Origin: Planococcus sp. CPCC 101016
GTDB taxonomy: Bacteria > Bacillota > Bacilli > Bacillales_A > Planococcaceae
Direction of reading: 5' to 3'
NCBI RefSeq assembly: GCF_007859295.1
Contig: NZ_VOHB01000004.1
Span: 282,761-346,760 of the forward strand
DNA length: 64,000 nucleotides
Part shown: in pieces, positions 8,706 through 17,529 of the stretch
How positions within the stretch are numbered: the first letter of the stretch is position 1
Layout of the letters: each line of letters begins with the position of its first letter
Notes under the pieces: generated by a model
The model's input: the letters and a program-made list of their open reading frames with translations, nothing else
Told to the model about the DNA's origin: nothing
Databases searched by the model: none
Translations under genes and position numbers: made by a program

Positions 8706-9021
8706 AGCGATTCCTCCAAAAGATGTAAGTGATGTACCATTTATTTATATGTTTATAAACCAACCCGTCTCAACAGTCAAATCAACCGAATAACCATTCC
8801 GTTCGTTGGCCATATTGAGAACTCCTTAGACTCGATCTTCGTCCTCAAAACAAAAGAGTAAAGATAACCTTTAGTTATAGAATGGTTGGTCAGAACAGCC
8901 TGCTGCTTCTCTCCATTATACAGAATTGCCGCATTATTTAAACATGTCTGTGCAACTATTTGTGTCGAATAATAAATTGTGGTTTACTTTTAAACAGATG
9001 AAGTTATAGAGGAGTTTTAAA
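8706..9021. other. Divergent intergenic region hisC / SurA-like gene
   Basis: A 316-bp AT-rich spacer holding the ribosome-binding sites and presumably the promoters of the two divergent genes. No riboswitch, T-box motif or repeat was seen in it. Confidence 0.5.
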
Positions 9022-9756
9022 ATGATCAAGAAAATGAAATTCGCATGCGCCCCATTCCTTTTACTGCTGACATTGAGCGCATGCTCTGATAATGAAGAAG
9101 CCTTACCTGAAGAAAACGCAAATCCCGAAACGACTGAAGAAGCAGCCTCAGAGGCCACTCCCGAAAAATCCTCTCTAGAATTGCCGACTGAAGAAGAAGT
9201 TGTTGTCGTGGTCAATGGAGAAGAAATTTTAGGGAATGTTTATAATAGTGTTGCACGGCAGCTGGAAAAAACATTAGCCGCCCAGGGCCACACCACATCC
9301 GGAGAAACTGCCGAGCTGCTGAAAGAACAGACAATGTCTGTGCTGGTGGGCAATAAAGTGATTTTGCAGGATGCTGAAGAAAAAGGCTATACAGCTGACG
9401 AAGCAGCAGTTGAAGAACGTCTGGAAGAGTTGAAAGGCCAGTTTGAGACGGAAGAAGCAATGGATGAAACATTGAAAGAAACCGGATTTAGACTGGAGGA
9501 TATGGAAAATCAGCTCCGTGAACAATTGGTGTATGAACAGTATGTTGCAGAAGAGGTAGAAGCTGGCGAAGTGACCGATGAAGAAGTAAAAGAAGCCTAT
9601 GAGGGGTTTGTTGAGACTTCTGAAGAAGAAGCTCCACCCTTCGAAGAGATGGAACCGACTATCCGCCAATCTCTGGAAGAGCAAAAAACACAAGAGGCTG
9701 TATTTACCCGCATAGAAGAACTGAAAAAAGAAGCTGAAGTTGAGGTCAAAATATAA
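9022..9756 (+). CDS. SurA N-terminal-domain lipoprotein (PrsA-like chaperone without parvulin domain)
   Basis: 244 residues. The signal peptide ends in lipobox LSAC (Cys21), followed by an acidic linker rich in Glu/Ala and then a SurA_N-type domain beginning VVVVVNGEEILGNVYNSVARQLE and continuing through long amphipathic helices. A parvulin (PPIase) domain, normally about 90 residues after this point, is absent, and the protein ends in helical Glu/Lys-rich sequence. It is probably an extracytoplasmic folding helper of the trigger-factor/SurA type. It is extremely acidic overall. A terminator follows. Confidence 0.82.
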   Translation: MIKKMKFACAPFLLLLTLSACSDNEEALPEENANPETTEEAASEATPEKSSLELPTEEEVVVVVNGEEILGNVYNSVARQLEKTLAAQGHTTSGETAELLKEQTMSVLVGNKVILQDAEEKGYTADEAAVEERLEELKGQFETEEAMDETLKETGFRLEDMENQLREQLVYEQYVAEEVEAGEVTDEEVKEAYEGFVETSEEEAPPFEEMEPTIRQSLEEQKTQEAVFTRIEELKKEAEVEVKI

Positions 9757-9757
9757 A

Positions 9758-9794
9758 TAAAAACATCCTGCTCAACTTGGGCAGGATGTTTTTA
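9758..9794. terminator. Bidirectional terminator
   Basis: The stem ACATCCTGC/GCAGGATGT is flanked by A and T runs between the two convergent genes ending at 9756 and 9795. Confidence 0.8.
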
Positions 9795-10076
9795 TTATGC
9801 CAGCTTTTCTGAACAGTAAGCGAGAATTTCTTCTTCTTCCTCGTCTTCAAGTCCGAACTCAAGCGCGCCTCTTGTTTGCTTGTCGATAAAGTTGTAATGC
9901 GCTATGCGGGGGCCCGCTTCTTCTGCAGCAATAATGACACGCAGTTCCAGACCACCTTCGGTATATAATTCATCATCTTCGTCGACTTCGACATTTAACA
10001 AAAATTCATAACGGTCACCTATCATAATGCCTGTAGGGTCGTTAATTTTGTGAAACACATAATCTGTAATTTGCAT
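9795..10076 (-). CDS. Small conserved Bacillales protein (DUF6509-like)
   Basis: 93 residues. The pattern DPTGIMIGDRYEFLLNVEVDEDDELY and the acidic C-terminus (LEDEEEEEILAYCSEKLA) resemble a small Bacillales family annotated DUF6509; this assignment is from memory. No signal peptide or membrane segment is seen. The function is unknown. The ATG follows GGAGGTGTTAC. Confidence 0.65.
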   Translation of the reverse strand: MQITDYVFHKINDPTGIMIGDRYEFLLNVEVDEDDELYTEGGLELRVIIAAEEAGPRIAHYNFIDKQTRGALEFGLEDEEEEEILAYCSEKLA

Positions 10077-10207
10077 TGTAACACCTCCGTTCTTCTATTC
10101 TAGCCTTTCTGCACCTATTTGGACAGGTGAACGGCGAAATAAACGTTTAATGCACTATTGAAAGGGAACATAGATAGAGTGAAGACAATTAAAGGAGTGG
10201 AAATCGA

Positions 10208-10855
10208 ATGAACGTATTAGTTATTGGAGCAAACGGTCAAGTCGGCCGCAATATTGTCAAAGAGTTAGCTGAATCCAAACATGAAGCGACCGCAATGGTC
10301 CGTAAAGAAGAACAGATAGATAAACTGAAAGAACTTGGTGCCTCCAAAGTCGTACTGGCAGATCTGGAAAAGGATTTCAGCGATGCCTTTGAAGGAATCG
10401 ATGCAGTCATTTTTGCAGCAGGATCAGGACCTTCAACAGGCGCTGACAAGACTTTAACCATCGATTTATGGGGATCCGTCAAAGCAGCTCAATATGCACA
10501 GGATAAAGGGGTTAAGCGCTTTGTCCAATTAGGATCAATGGGATCAGATGATCCAGATGCCGGTGGCGAAGAGATGAAGCCGTATCTCGTTGCGAAGCGC
10601 ACAGCAGATGAATTGCTGCAGGCAACCGATTTAGACTACACGATTGTCCGCCCTGGAGCGCTTTCAGACGAAGACAAATCCGATAAAATCGAAGTATCTC
10701 TAGAAGGCTTCTCTTCTATGGAAGGAAGATCCATCCCAAGAGCAGATGTAGCACATGTGCTTGTTGAAGTACTTGACCGCAGCAATACTTATAACAAAGT
10801 ATTCGAAGTATTGCAAGGAGATCAGCCGGCTAGTGAACAATTGAAGAACTTATAG
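10208..10855 (+). CDS. Atypical SDR / NAD(P)-binding protein, YhfK-like
   Basis: A 215-residue Rossmann-fold protein of the atypical short-chain dehydrogenase (SDR_a5) group. The glycine motif GANGQVGRNIV lies at residues 7-17, Arg32 (AMVRKEEQ) suggests NADP preference, and the segments AVIFAAGSG, KRFVQLGSMGSDDP, KPYLVAKRTADELL and YTIVRPGAL complete the fold. Similar proteins in Bacillus (YhfK) are of unknown substrate. It is a single gene with its own terminator. Confidence 0.87.
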   Translation: MNVLVIGANGQVGRNIVKELAESKHEATAMVRKEEQIDKLKELGASKVVLADLEKDFSDAFEGIDAVIFAAGSGPSTGADKTLTIDLWGSVKAAQYAQDKGVKRFVQLGSMGSDDPDAGGEEMKPYLVAKRTADELLQATDLDYTIVRPGALSDEDKSDKIEVSLEGFSSMEGRSIPRADVAHVLVEVLDRSNTYNKVFEVLQGDQPASEQLKNL

Positions 10856-10875
10856 AAACGACCTGAATAGCCGGA

Positions 10876-10906
10876 AAAAAGAGCGGATGGATTTCCGCTC
10901 TTTTTT
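10876..10906 (+). terminator. Terminator of the YhfK-like gene
   Basis: The hairpin GAGCGGA/TCCGCTC is followed by T6, 20 bp after the stop codon. Confidence 0.85.
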
Positions 10907-10947
10907 ATGTTAAAATAGGCAATACGATAATAGAGGACGTGATAAGC

Positions 10948-11331
10948 ATGATTAATATCCAACCACCAAAAGCGGATGTGACAATTACACAGCGCAAACA
11001 GGAAATTACAGGTGACGAAGCCGTCATCAAACCGTTATACGGCTTTATCGATCTGCATGAAATTCCGCGCGATAAAGGCGGCATCATCCAATTCTTTAAC
11101 CACAGCGGTGAGTTGTTGTTTGTCGGAAAAGCCCGCAAACTTCGCCAGCGTGTGAAGAAACATTTCGAAGATTCGGTATCACCGTTGAAAAATCACCGTG
11201 AAGAAGTTTACCGCATTACTGTTTCCATCGTAGATGATCCAATGGAACGTGATATTTACGAGACGTATTTGATTAACACACAAAAAGCTAAATACAATGT
11301 AGATAAAGTATTCTACCAAGAACAACAATAA
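10948..11331 (+). CDS. GIY-YIG domain protein
   Basis: About 127 residues. LYGFIDLHEIPRDKGGIIQFFNHSGELLFVGKARKLRQRVKKHFED is a UvrC-like GIY-YIG nuclease domain, where the usual GIY is LYGF and the second motif is FVGKA with the conserved Arg following. A late Glu (RDIYETYLI) and Asn (YNV) complete the motif set. Catalytic competence is uncertain because the first motif departs from the consensus. The ATG is chosen over an upstream GTG because AGAGGA is 10 bp before it. Confidence 0.75.
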   Translation: MINIQPPKADVTITQRKQEITGDEAVIKPLYGFIDLHEIPRDKGGIIQFFNHSGELLFVGKARKLRQRVKKHFEDSVSPLKNHREEVYRITVSIVDDPMERDIYETYLINTQKAKYNVDKVFYQEQQ

Positions 11332-11333
11332 AG

Positions 11334-11360
11334 AAGGAGGCCTGCGGGCTTCCTTTTTTT
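11334..11360. terminator. Bidirectional terminator
   Basis: GGAGGCC-TGCG-GGCTTCC followed by T7 lies between convergent genes and overlaps the end of the acetyltransferase gene. Confidence 0.75.
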
Positions 11361-11808
11361 ATTGGTCTATATGGTTGCCGTCAGATGTATCCGTCAACCA
11401 TTTTTCAAGATAATGATGGGTATGCCCTTCCGGAAAATCATGGATTACTCCAAATTCCGAGAAACCCTGTTTTTTATAAAATTCAGGCGCTTGAAAGCTT
11501 AACGTATCCACAATCATCAATCGATGGCCCTTGCTCCGCGCATAAACTTCCGCTTGAGCCATCAGCTTTGCAGCAATCCCTTGACCTCTGGCTGACGGGT
11601 CCACCCATAAGAAATCGATATGAAGATGCCGCCAAAAACCAGTGGCTGTCAGTCCTCCAATGATTTCCTCCCGATCATTACGAACGATGAAGCTCATTTG
11701 TTCGAACCCAGATGTTTGTTCTCTCGGTAAACTCGCGTTATTGTGTTCAATCACCTTTTTTCGAATAAAATCCCGATCTTGTGCTACTTCCTGCTGAATG
11801 ATTTTCAC
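11359..11808 (-). CDS. GNAT-family N-acetyltransferase
   Basis: A 149-residue single GNAT domain. The acetyl-CoA-binding motif A is IDFLWVDPSARGQGIAAKLMAQAEVYARSKG (Arg-Gly-Gln-Gly-Ile), and the C-terminal motif B is FYKKQGFSEFGVI. The final HTHHYLEKWL is typical of YitI-like acetyltransferases. The substrate is not predictable. Translation begins at GTG behind GGGGGAAC. Confidence 0.85.
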   Translation of the reverse strand: MKIIQQEVAQDRDFIRKKVIEHNNASLPREQTSGFEQMSFIVRNDREEIIGGLTATGFWRHLHIDFLWVDPSARGQGIAAKLMAQAEVYARSKGHRLMIVDTLSFQAPEFYKKQGFSEFGVIHDFPEGHTHHYLEKWLTDTSDGNHIDQ

Positions 11809-11939
11809 CGGATTGTTCCCCCTTTTATTTATCCTCTCTCCATTTTCCTGCTTTTATGCCTCTTCTACAATAGCTATGTTTTAATTTGCTTCTCAAAAGG
11901 AATATACAATTAATAACTATGTTTTTTGGAGGAACCTTT

Positions 11940-12794
11940 ATGTCATCCTATATAAAAGAAACCTTATCTGCCCGCTGCCAAAGTGAATATGACCCACTCC
12001 GGCGTGTCCTGCTTTGCCCGCCGCGCTACATGGCAATAAAAGATGTTATCAATGATGTGCAGAAGAGATACAAAGAGGAAAACATTAACGTGGACAAGGC
12101 GCTCCATCAGCATAATGAATTTATCCAGGCATTAGCTGATGAAGGCATCCAAACCGACCTGATTGAGCCTTCCGAAAATTATCCTGAACAAGTTTTTACA
12201 CGTGATATCGGATTTACCATCGGTGAGACAGTGTTCATCAGTGAAATGGCCTCTGAAATCCGCCAAGGAGAAGAACGGGAGCTTCAGAAATGGATGGAAG
12301 CACACGAGGTCAACTTTAAGCAGTTGACGGGCCATCGCATTGAGGGCGGCGATGTCATCATCGACCGGGATACTGTCTTTGTTGGAGTCAGCAGCCGTAC
12401 TTCTAAAAAAGCCATCCGTGATTTGCAGCTTCAGTTGCCGGATTTTGAAGTTATCCCTGTTTCTTTTAATGAAAAATATCTGCATCTTGATTGTGTATTT
12501 AATATCCTCTCGCCCACAGAAGCATTAATTTTCCCAGAAGCACTGGACATGGCCACTGTCCGGATGCTGGCAGAGCGCTATACCTTAATACGCGTCAATG
12601 AAAAAGAGCAGTTTGCGCTCGGCACAAATGTGCTGTCAATCGGTGATCGGAAAGTTTTCAGCCAACCACAGAACCGGCAGGTCAATAAGCAGCTGACTGC
12701 CCGTGGGTTCCATGTAATTGAAGTCGACTACTCCGAAATCATCAAATCAGGCGGCGCTTTCCGCTGCTGCACGATGCCGTTGGTCCGTGAGTAA
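11940..12794 (+). CDS. Dimethylarginine dimethylaminohydrolase / arginine-deiminase-fold hydrolase
   Basis: 284 residues from the ATG behind TTGGAGGA; a longer frame upstream lacks a site. It has an amidinotransferase/DDAH fold with FTRD (86-89), the GHRIEGGDVI motif with its Glu-Gly-Gly-Asp, His182 (LHLDC) and the nucleophile Cys276 in GGAFRCCTMPL. Family members hydrolyse guanidino groups (methylarginines, arginine) to citrulline plus an amine. Bacillus homologues are annotated YkgA-like. It has no arginine-pathway neighbours here. It converges on trpG. Confidence 0.85.
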   Translation: MSSYIKETLSARCQSEYDPLRRVLLCPPRYMAIKDVINDVQKRYKEENINVDKALHQHNEFIQALADEGIQTDLIEPSENYPEQVFTRDIGFTIGETVFISEMASEIRQGEERELQKWMEAHEVNFKQLTGHRIEGGDVIIDRDTVFVGVSSRTSKKAIRDLQLQLPDFEVIPVSFNEKYLHLDCVFNILSPTEALIFPEALDMATVRMLAERYTLIRVNEKEQFALGTNVLSIGDRKVFSQPQNRQVNKQLTARGFHVIEVDYSEIIKSGGAFRCCTMPLVRE

Positions 12795-12867
12795 GTGTCT
12801 TTGAATCGCCTACTATTGAAATATGGACATGTGCGGGAAAATCTAAAAATCACACTTTCTTGAATCA

Positions 12868-12902
12868 TAGTAAAATCCCAAGCTCTAGCGGCTTAGGATT
12901 TT
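12868..12902 (-). terminator. Terminator of trpEG
   Basis: AAAATCCcAAGC pairs with GCTTaGGATTTT, with a U-rich tail on the reverse strand just after trpG. Confidence 0.65.
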
Positions 12903-12911
12903 CTGCTTATT

Positions 12912-13505
12912 CTATAGATTGCTTGCTACTTCCTGAGTTACTTGCATAATAAATTCTTTCATCAATTCCACCCCATCTGGCGTACCGATGGACTCAGGAT
13001 GGAATTGGATGCCGTAAACTGGATGTTCCCGATGTTTAACGGCCATGATGGTATTATCATCAAGCGCTCTCGATTGCACTTCCAGGCAGTCAGCCAGAGT
13101 TTTCGGCTCCAATACGAGCGAATGATAACGCATCACCGGCAATGGATGCGGCATGTTTTTAAACAGACCTTGCTGATTATGTGAAACTTGCGAGACCTTT
13201 CCGTGGCGGATAAAAGGAGCTTCTACCACTTTCCCGCCAAACGCTTCACCAATCAATTGTTGGCCAAGACAAATGCCCAGAATCGGAATAGAGTGATGCA
13301 ATTTCTGAATCAACTCAATCGATTCAGGCAATTCCCGCGGATGGCCAGGCCCAGGCGATAGAATGATGGCTTGCGGGTTTTTCGATTTGATTTCATCGAG
13401 TGTCAAAACACCATAGCGTACCACCTCAACTTCCACACCCATGGCAGCTACTGCCTGATAAATATTATAAGTAAACGAATCGTAATGATCGATTAACAAA
13501 ATCAT
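12912..13505 (-). CDS. trpG: Anthranilate synthase component II (glutamine amidotransferase)
   Basis: A 197-residue class-I glutamine amidotransferase that supplies ammonia to TrpE. It begins MILLIDHYDSFTYNIYQ. The catalytic Cys is in ILGICLGQQLIGEAFGG, and the His-Glu pair is in YGIQFHPESIGTPDG. The same protein type can act with PabB in folate synthesis. The trp T-box upstream and the 4-bp ATGA-type overlap with trpE argue that tryptophan is its main role here. Confidence 0.92.
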   Translation of the reverse strand: MILLIDHYDSFTYNIYQAVAAMGVEVEVVRYGVLTLDEIKSKNPQAIILSPGPGHPRELPESIELIQKLHHSIPILGICLGQQLIGEAFGGKVVEAPFIRHGKVSQVSHNQQGLFKNMPHPLPVMRYHSLVLEPKTLADCLEVQSRALDDNTIMAVKHREHPVYGIQFHPESIGTPDGVELMKEFIMQVTQEVASNL

Positions 13506-14854
13506 CCGAACACCTCCGTAAGTGAGCGTGCTTTGTGCAGCGTTTCCTCGTATTCCGCTTGTGGATCCGAATCAAAGACGATGCCAGCACCAGCTTGGAC
13601 ATGGACCATATCATCCTTGACCACGAACGTACGGATCGCCAACGCGACATCCAGGTTGCCATTAAAGCCGAAGTAGCCGATTGCCCCTCCATAGACCCCT
13701 CTGCGCTCTTCTTCGAATTCTTGTATCAATTGCATGGCCCGCACTTTTGGAGCTCCTGAAACGGTTCCAGCTGGCAAACAGGATACTAATGCATCCAATG
13801 GGTGCATTTTTTTGTCGAGCTCCCCTGTAACTTCCGATACCAGATGCATCACATGCTGGTATTTCTCGATAACCATGTATTTCGGCACTTCCACAGTTCC
13901 AACTTGAGCCACTCGTCCTACATCGTTGCGGCTGAGATCCACCAGCATTTTATGTTCTGCCTGTTCTTTCTCATCACCTGCCAGCTCTTCTGCCAATTGG
14001 TCATCTTCTGAGATTGTTCTGCCGCGCTTGCGTGTGCCGGCAATCGGATTGGTCACCATATGGTTGTCCCGGATCGTCAACAGGCTCTCCGGTGAAGCTC
14101 CTACGACAGCATAGTCATCAAAATCGATAAAAAATTGGTAAGGAGACGGATTTTGCTTGCGCAATTTGCGGTACAGTGTAAAAGCATCCCCCTTATAGCT
14201 GGCAGACAGACGCTGTGACAGGACTAGCTGGAAGACATCACCTTTGCGGATATGGTCTTTTGCCTGATCTACTTGTGTGCGAAAAAAAGCATCGCTGGTT
14301 TTAGAAACGAATTCCAGAGATTCGTGATCTGCTGCAGCTGATGATTTTTCCGGTACGGATAATTGCTTTTCAATTTCATCAAGCTTATTTTCAAATGACA
14401 ATATCGTCACATCATTTTTTACATGGTCAAAAACCACAATGGTTTCATAAACTTGCAGATGAATGTCAGGCATCTGCAAACTGTCTTTCTTCGGCGCTTT
14501 GATCGGTTCATACACTTGTATGGCGTCATAGCCGATATAACCGAGAGCTCCGCCTGTAAAAGGCAACTCTTCTACTTCCGCTTCATAACGGGGCATCAGC
14601 CCTTTTATCAGTTCCAGCGGCTTGCCCTCATGCACTTTTTCGGTACCTGTCCGAAAATCGATTTCCCGCAGTTGCCGCCCATGGCCAATATATCCGATAG
14701 ACGGATTCGCTCCAATAAAAGAATAGCGTCCGGTGACACTGGTCTTCAATGAACTTTCAAGTAAGCATTTGCGTGCTCCTGTTAATCGGTTAAACACCGC
14801 AATTGGCGTCAAAGAATCTCCATCAATTTTTCTCATCTTCATTTCTTTACTCAT
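13502..14854 (-). CDS. trpE: Anthranilate synthase component I
   Basis: 450 residues. It converts chorismate plus ammonia to anthranilate, the first step of tryptophan synthesis. The N-terminal LLES motif (feedback site for tryptophan) occurs as CLLESSLKTSVTGRYSFIG. The catalytic domain has LSQRL, FDDYAVVGASPE, PIAGTRKRG (TrpE-type Ala rather than the Lys typical of PabB), DLSRNDVGRVA and LPAGTVSGAPKVRAM. It forms a two-gene unit with trpG; the remaining trp genes are not in the window. Confidence 0.93.
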   Translation of the reverse strand: MSKEMKMRKIDGDSLTPIAVFNRLTGARKCLLESSLKTSVTGRYSFIGANPSIGYIGHGRQLREIDFRTGTEKVHEGKPLELIKGLMPRYEAEVEELPFTGGALGYIGYDAIQVYEPIKAPKKDSLQMPDIHLQVYETIVVFDHVKNDVTILSFENKLDEIEKQLSVPEKSSAAADHESLEFVSKTSDAFFRTQVDQAKDHIRKGDVFQLVLSQRLSASYKGDAFTLYRKLRKQNPSPYQFFIDFDDYAVVGASPESLLTIRDNHMVTNPIAGTRKRGRTISEDDQLAEELAGDEKEQAEHKMLVDLSRNDVGRVAQVGTVEVPKYMVIEKYQHVMHLVSEVTGELDKKMHPLDALVSCLPAGTVSGAPKVRAMQLIQEFEEERRGVYGGAIGYFGFNGNLDVALAIRTFVVKDDMVHVQAGAGIVFDSDPQAEYEETLHKARSLTEVFG

Positions 14855-14924
14855 CTCGACTCATCTCCATTTCTCAAATGCGCAATTTGTGATTGCATCT
14901 CTTGATTCTCATCTCTTGCTAAAA

Positions 14925-15249
14925 ACAAAAAAGCCCTCTGCAGGAACAGAAAAGTTCCTTGCAGAGGACGGATTGACCGCGGTACCACCTCATGTTAAAG
15001 CTGACACAGCTTTCACTTGATCCCCGATAACGCAGGGAAAACGGATTCTTCTACTGGTTTTTCAAAGAATCACTCATAAGCCCATTCACACAGACACCCC
15101 ACCAGTTTCCACCTGCCACTGGCTCTCTTTGAGAGGTTGATCTGCGCTACTCTTCTTACTCATCGATTTAGCTCTGCTATGCTCTGCTCAACTAGATTTC
15201 GGCGGTGTCGCTTCCGACCCCTTCAACCGCAATCCGTACAAAAAAGGTT
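14925..15249 (-). promoter_or_regulatory. T-box leader of trpEG (probable Trp specifier)
   Basis: The reverse strand carries the T-box signature AGGTGGTACCGCGG (14977-14990), followed by a terminator hairpin, CCTCTGC..GTTCC/GGAAC..GCAGAGG, with a T run (14931-14968). Upstream are a stem-I region with GAGTAG and AGAGAGCCAGTGG/GGAAACTGG loop features. The specifier position reads GAA-UGG (about 15082-15084), which fits tRNA-Trp. Uncharged tRNA-Trp would favour the antiterminator and switch on trpEG. Specifier choice is by eye. Confidence 0.88.
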
Positions 15250-15255
15250 GTGCCC

Positions 15256-15284
15256 ATCTTATTCAATTTAAGCTCATTTGTCAA
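15256..15284 (-). promoter_or_regulatory. Promoter of the T-box/trpEG transcript
   Basis: TTGACA and TAAGAT on the reverse strand have an exact 17-bp spacer just upstream of the T-box leader. Confidence 0.75.
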
Positions 15285-15312
15285 CTAAAAACATTACTTA
15301 TTTAGATAATTC

Positions 15313-15358
15313 TGTATTTACTAAGAAGAATAAGGTATAAATAAAGTAAGCGTTTTTA
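15313..15358 (+). promoter_or_regulatory. Possible promoter and CcpA cre-like site of the sugar ABC operon
   Basis: TGTATT-17-TATAAA is a weak promoter candidate. AGTAAGCGTTTTTA (15345-15358) matches the catabolite-response consensus TGWAANCGNTNWCA at most positions and lies directly downstream of the -10, where CcpA could repress. Recognised by eye only. Confidence 0.4.
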
Positions 15359-15388
15359 AATTTTACAGTAGAGGGAGGAGAAAAGACG

Positions 15389-16648
15389 ATGAAAAAATAT
15401 TCATTTCTATCATCAGGGGTTATAGCCTTCAGTTTATTGCTTTCAGGTTGTGCAGGTGAAAGCACAAGCGATACAAGCAACGAAGGTGGAGAAGACAGTA
15501 CTCAGATTAGTTTTATCCACTGGAGAGGCGAAGATAAAGCTGTATTGGATGATATCATTGCCCAATTCGAAGAGGAAAATCCCAACATTTCTGTGGAAAT
15601 GACCATTTATCCCTCTGAGCAGTATCAGGCAACTGGGCAGCGTCTGCTGCAAGACGGCTCTACAGGTGACGTCTTCACATCCTTCCCTGGCGCACAATTC
15701 GAAGCCATTGCCAGTGCCGGCATATTTGAAGATTTGAGCGGTGAAGATTTTGTTTCCAATTTTGACGAACAACTGATTAGCGTTGGGGAAAAAGACGGAG
15801 CTCAGCTTGCACTTCCTTATCAATTGGTCTTTAATATGCCTGTTTACAATAAAGGCATGTTCGAAGAACTGGGCTTAGAAGTGCCGAAGAGCTGGACTGA
15901 ATTTCAGGAAATGGCTGACACACTTCTGGAAAATGACATTACACCGATTGCCTTTCCTGGAGCTGACATTGGCCCCAACCAATTTATGAACAGCATGATG
16001 ATGAACAATGCACCTGATGAAGATGTTTTTGAAAAGCTTCAGAATGGTGAAGAATCATTGACCAACGAATGGTGGGTCAAAACATTGGAAGATTTCCAGC
16101 TGCTTGAGCAAAAAGGCTATATTCAAGCAGATGCACTAGGTACTTCCCAGGATTCTGCAATGGCTATGGTGGCTAACGAAGAAGCTGCTATGCTTGCGAC
16201 TGGGTCTTATCATATGTCTGCTTTGCTCGACCTGAATCCAGATCTTCAGTTGGATTTGATGGCTCCGATCACAGTCGAAGAAAGCGAAGCGGTTTATGAA
16301 GGCATCAATACGGCCACCTTTATGTTGGCAGTAAACAGCAAATCAGATAAAAAAGAACAGGCAAAAGAATTTGTCGCATTTCTCAGCCAACCGGAAATTG
16401 CTTCCCAATACGCCAACGAAACCGGGCAGCACTTAACGGTCAATGATGTCGAATACGAATCTGAAGTGCTGAAGAACACAGCTTATTGGATCGATGAAAG
16501 AAAAACCCGGTTCCAACCGCGCTTCCTAATTACCAATGCCCAAATTGAAGCAGCAGTCCTGAGTTCCATTGAAAACGTTTTGGGCGGGGCAGATCCAATG
16601 ACAGCGGCTGAAGAAGCACAGCAGCTTGTAGAAGAAAATAGGGAATAA
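15389..16648 (+). CDS. Sugar ABC transporter substrate-binding lipoprotein
   Basis: A 419-residue family-1 extracellular solute-binding protein. The lipobox is LLSGC (Cys21), and the mature domain starts with SFIHWRGEDKAVLDDIIAQFEEENPNI. Typical motifs are LPYQLVFNMPVYNKGMFEELGLEVPKSWTEF and the C-terminal AKEFVAFLSQPE. It resembles MsmE/raffinose- or oligosaccharide-binding proteins. It is the first gene of a three-gene importer; the sugar cannot be told from sequence and no glycosidase is adjacent. It has a strong GGGAGGAG site. Confidence 0.9.
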   Translation: MKKYSFLSSGVIAFSLLLSGCAGESTSDTSNEGGEDSTQISFIHWRGEDKAVLDDIIAQFEEENPNISVEMTIYPSEQYQATGQRLLQDGSTGDVFTSFPGAQFEAIASAGIFEDLSGEDFVSNFDEQLISVGEKDGAQLALPYQLVFNMPVYNKGMFEELGLEVPKSWTEFQEMADTLLENDITPIAFPGADIGPNQFMNSMMMNNAPDEDVFEKLQNGEESLTNEWWVKTLEDFQLLEQKGYIQADALGTSQDSAMAMVANEEAAMLATGSYHMSALLDLNPDLQLDLMAPITVEESEAVYEGINTATFMLAVNSKSDKKEQAKEFVAFLSQPEIASQYANETGQHLTVNDVEYESEVLKNTAYWIDERKTRFQPRFLITNAQIEAAVLSSIENVLGGADPMTAAEEAQQLVEENRE

Positions 16649-16653
16649 CTAGG

Positions 16654-17529
16654 ATGAAAATTTCTAAATCCATTTATTTCTTCTTTTTACCGGGTGTTCT
16701 TTTATATGCGATTTTCTTTATTTATCCAACAATCAGCGCCTTGTTCTATTCGTTTACAGATTGGGACGGCCTCAGTTCGAGTTTTCAATTTGTCGGAATT
16801 GACAATTACGAGCGCGCCTTTACAGGAGATACCATTTTCCGAAAAACCATCGGAAATAACTTGAAGTTCATGCTCGTAGTGGTTGTCTTCCAAACGCTCG
16901 TGGCTTTGGCCTTCGCCTTAATAGTGCTAAAGAACACGAAGACTACCATCTTTTTGCGAGCGCTTTATTTTTTCCCGACCATACTGTCTTCTGTCTCAGT
17001 AGCTTTTATATGGTCATTCATTTACGATCCGTCACTTGGTATCTTGAACCAAACACTAGAGCTGGTTGGACTGGATTTCTTGAGGCAGAACTGGCTCGGC
17101 AATGCCAATATTGCCATTTATTCTTTGGCGATTACCCAAATCTGGTTCCACGCGGGGCAAATGCTCATTATTTTTGTAGCAGGCTTGCAGGCAATTCCGG
17201 AGGATCTTTACGAAGTGGCCAAAATAGAAGGCGCAACCAAATGGCAGACTTTCCGCAAGGTGACGTGGCCATTGCTGGCACCTTCCGCTACGATTGTTGT
17301 AGCGTATACCACTATTCAGTCGTTTAAAGCATTTGACCTGGTCTTTGCGATGACTGGCGGAGGGCCAAACAATTCAACCCAAATCGTGGCCACCTATATT
17401 TTTGATATCGCCTTTAGAAGTTATCAATTTGGCTATGCAAGTTCCATTTCAGTTATCTTTATGGTGATCATCGCGATTATTACGTTCCTGCAGTTCAAAG
17501 CTCTGCGCTCAGACCGAATCTCATACTAA
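16654..17529 (+). CDS. Sugar ABC transporter permease (MalF/MsmF type)
   Basis: A 291-residue integral membrane permease with about six helices. The cytoplasmic EAA loop is VAKIEGATKWQTFRKVTWPLLAP, the contact site for the ATPase. The C-terminal FAMTGGGPNNSTQIVATYIFDIAF motif is typical of carbohydrate permeases of the MalF/UgpA group. It starts 5 bp after the binding-protein gene with only a weak ribosome-binding site, suggesting translational coupling. A repeat element follows it. Confidence 0.9.
   Translation: MKISKSIYFFFLPGVLLYAIFFIYPTISALFYSFTDWDGLSSSFQFVGIDNYERAFTGDTIFRKTIGNNLKFMLVVVVFQTLVALAFALIVLKNTKTTIFLRALYFFPTILSSVSVAFIWSFIYDPSLGILNQTLELVGLDFLRQNWLGNANIAIYSLAITQIWFHAGQMLIIFVAGLQAIPEDLYEVAKIEGATKWQTFRKVTWPLLAPSATIVVAYTTIQSFKAFDLVFAMTGGGPNNSTQIVATYIFDIAFRSYQFGYASSISVIFMVIIAIITFLQFKALRSDRISY

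Noticed and set aside
12912-14854. pabB-pabA (folate) instead of trpE-trpG
   Set aside because: The PIAGT and LLES motifs plus a T-box with a probable Trp codon fit TrpE; dual use of the amidotransferase remains possible.
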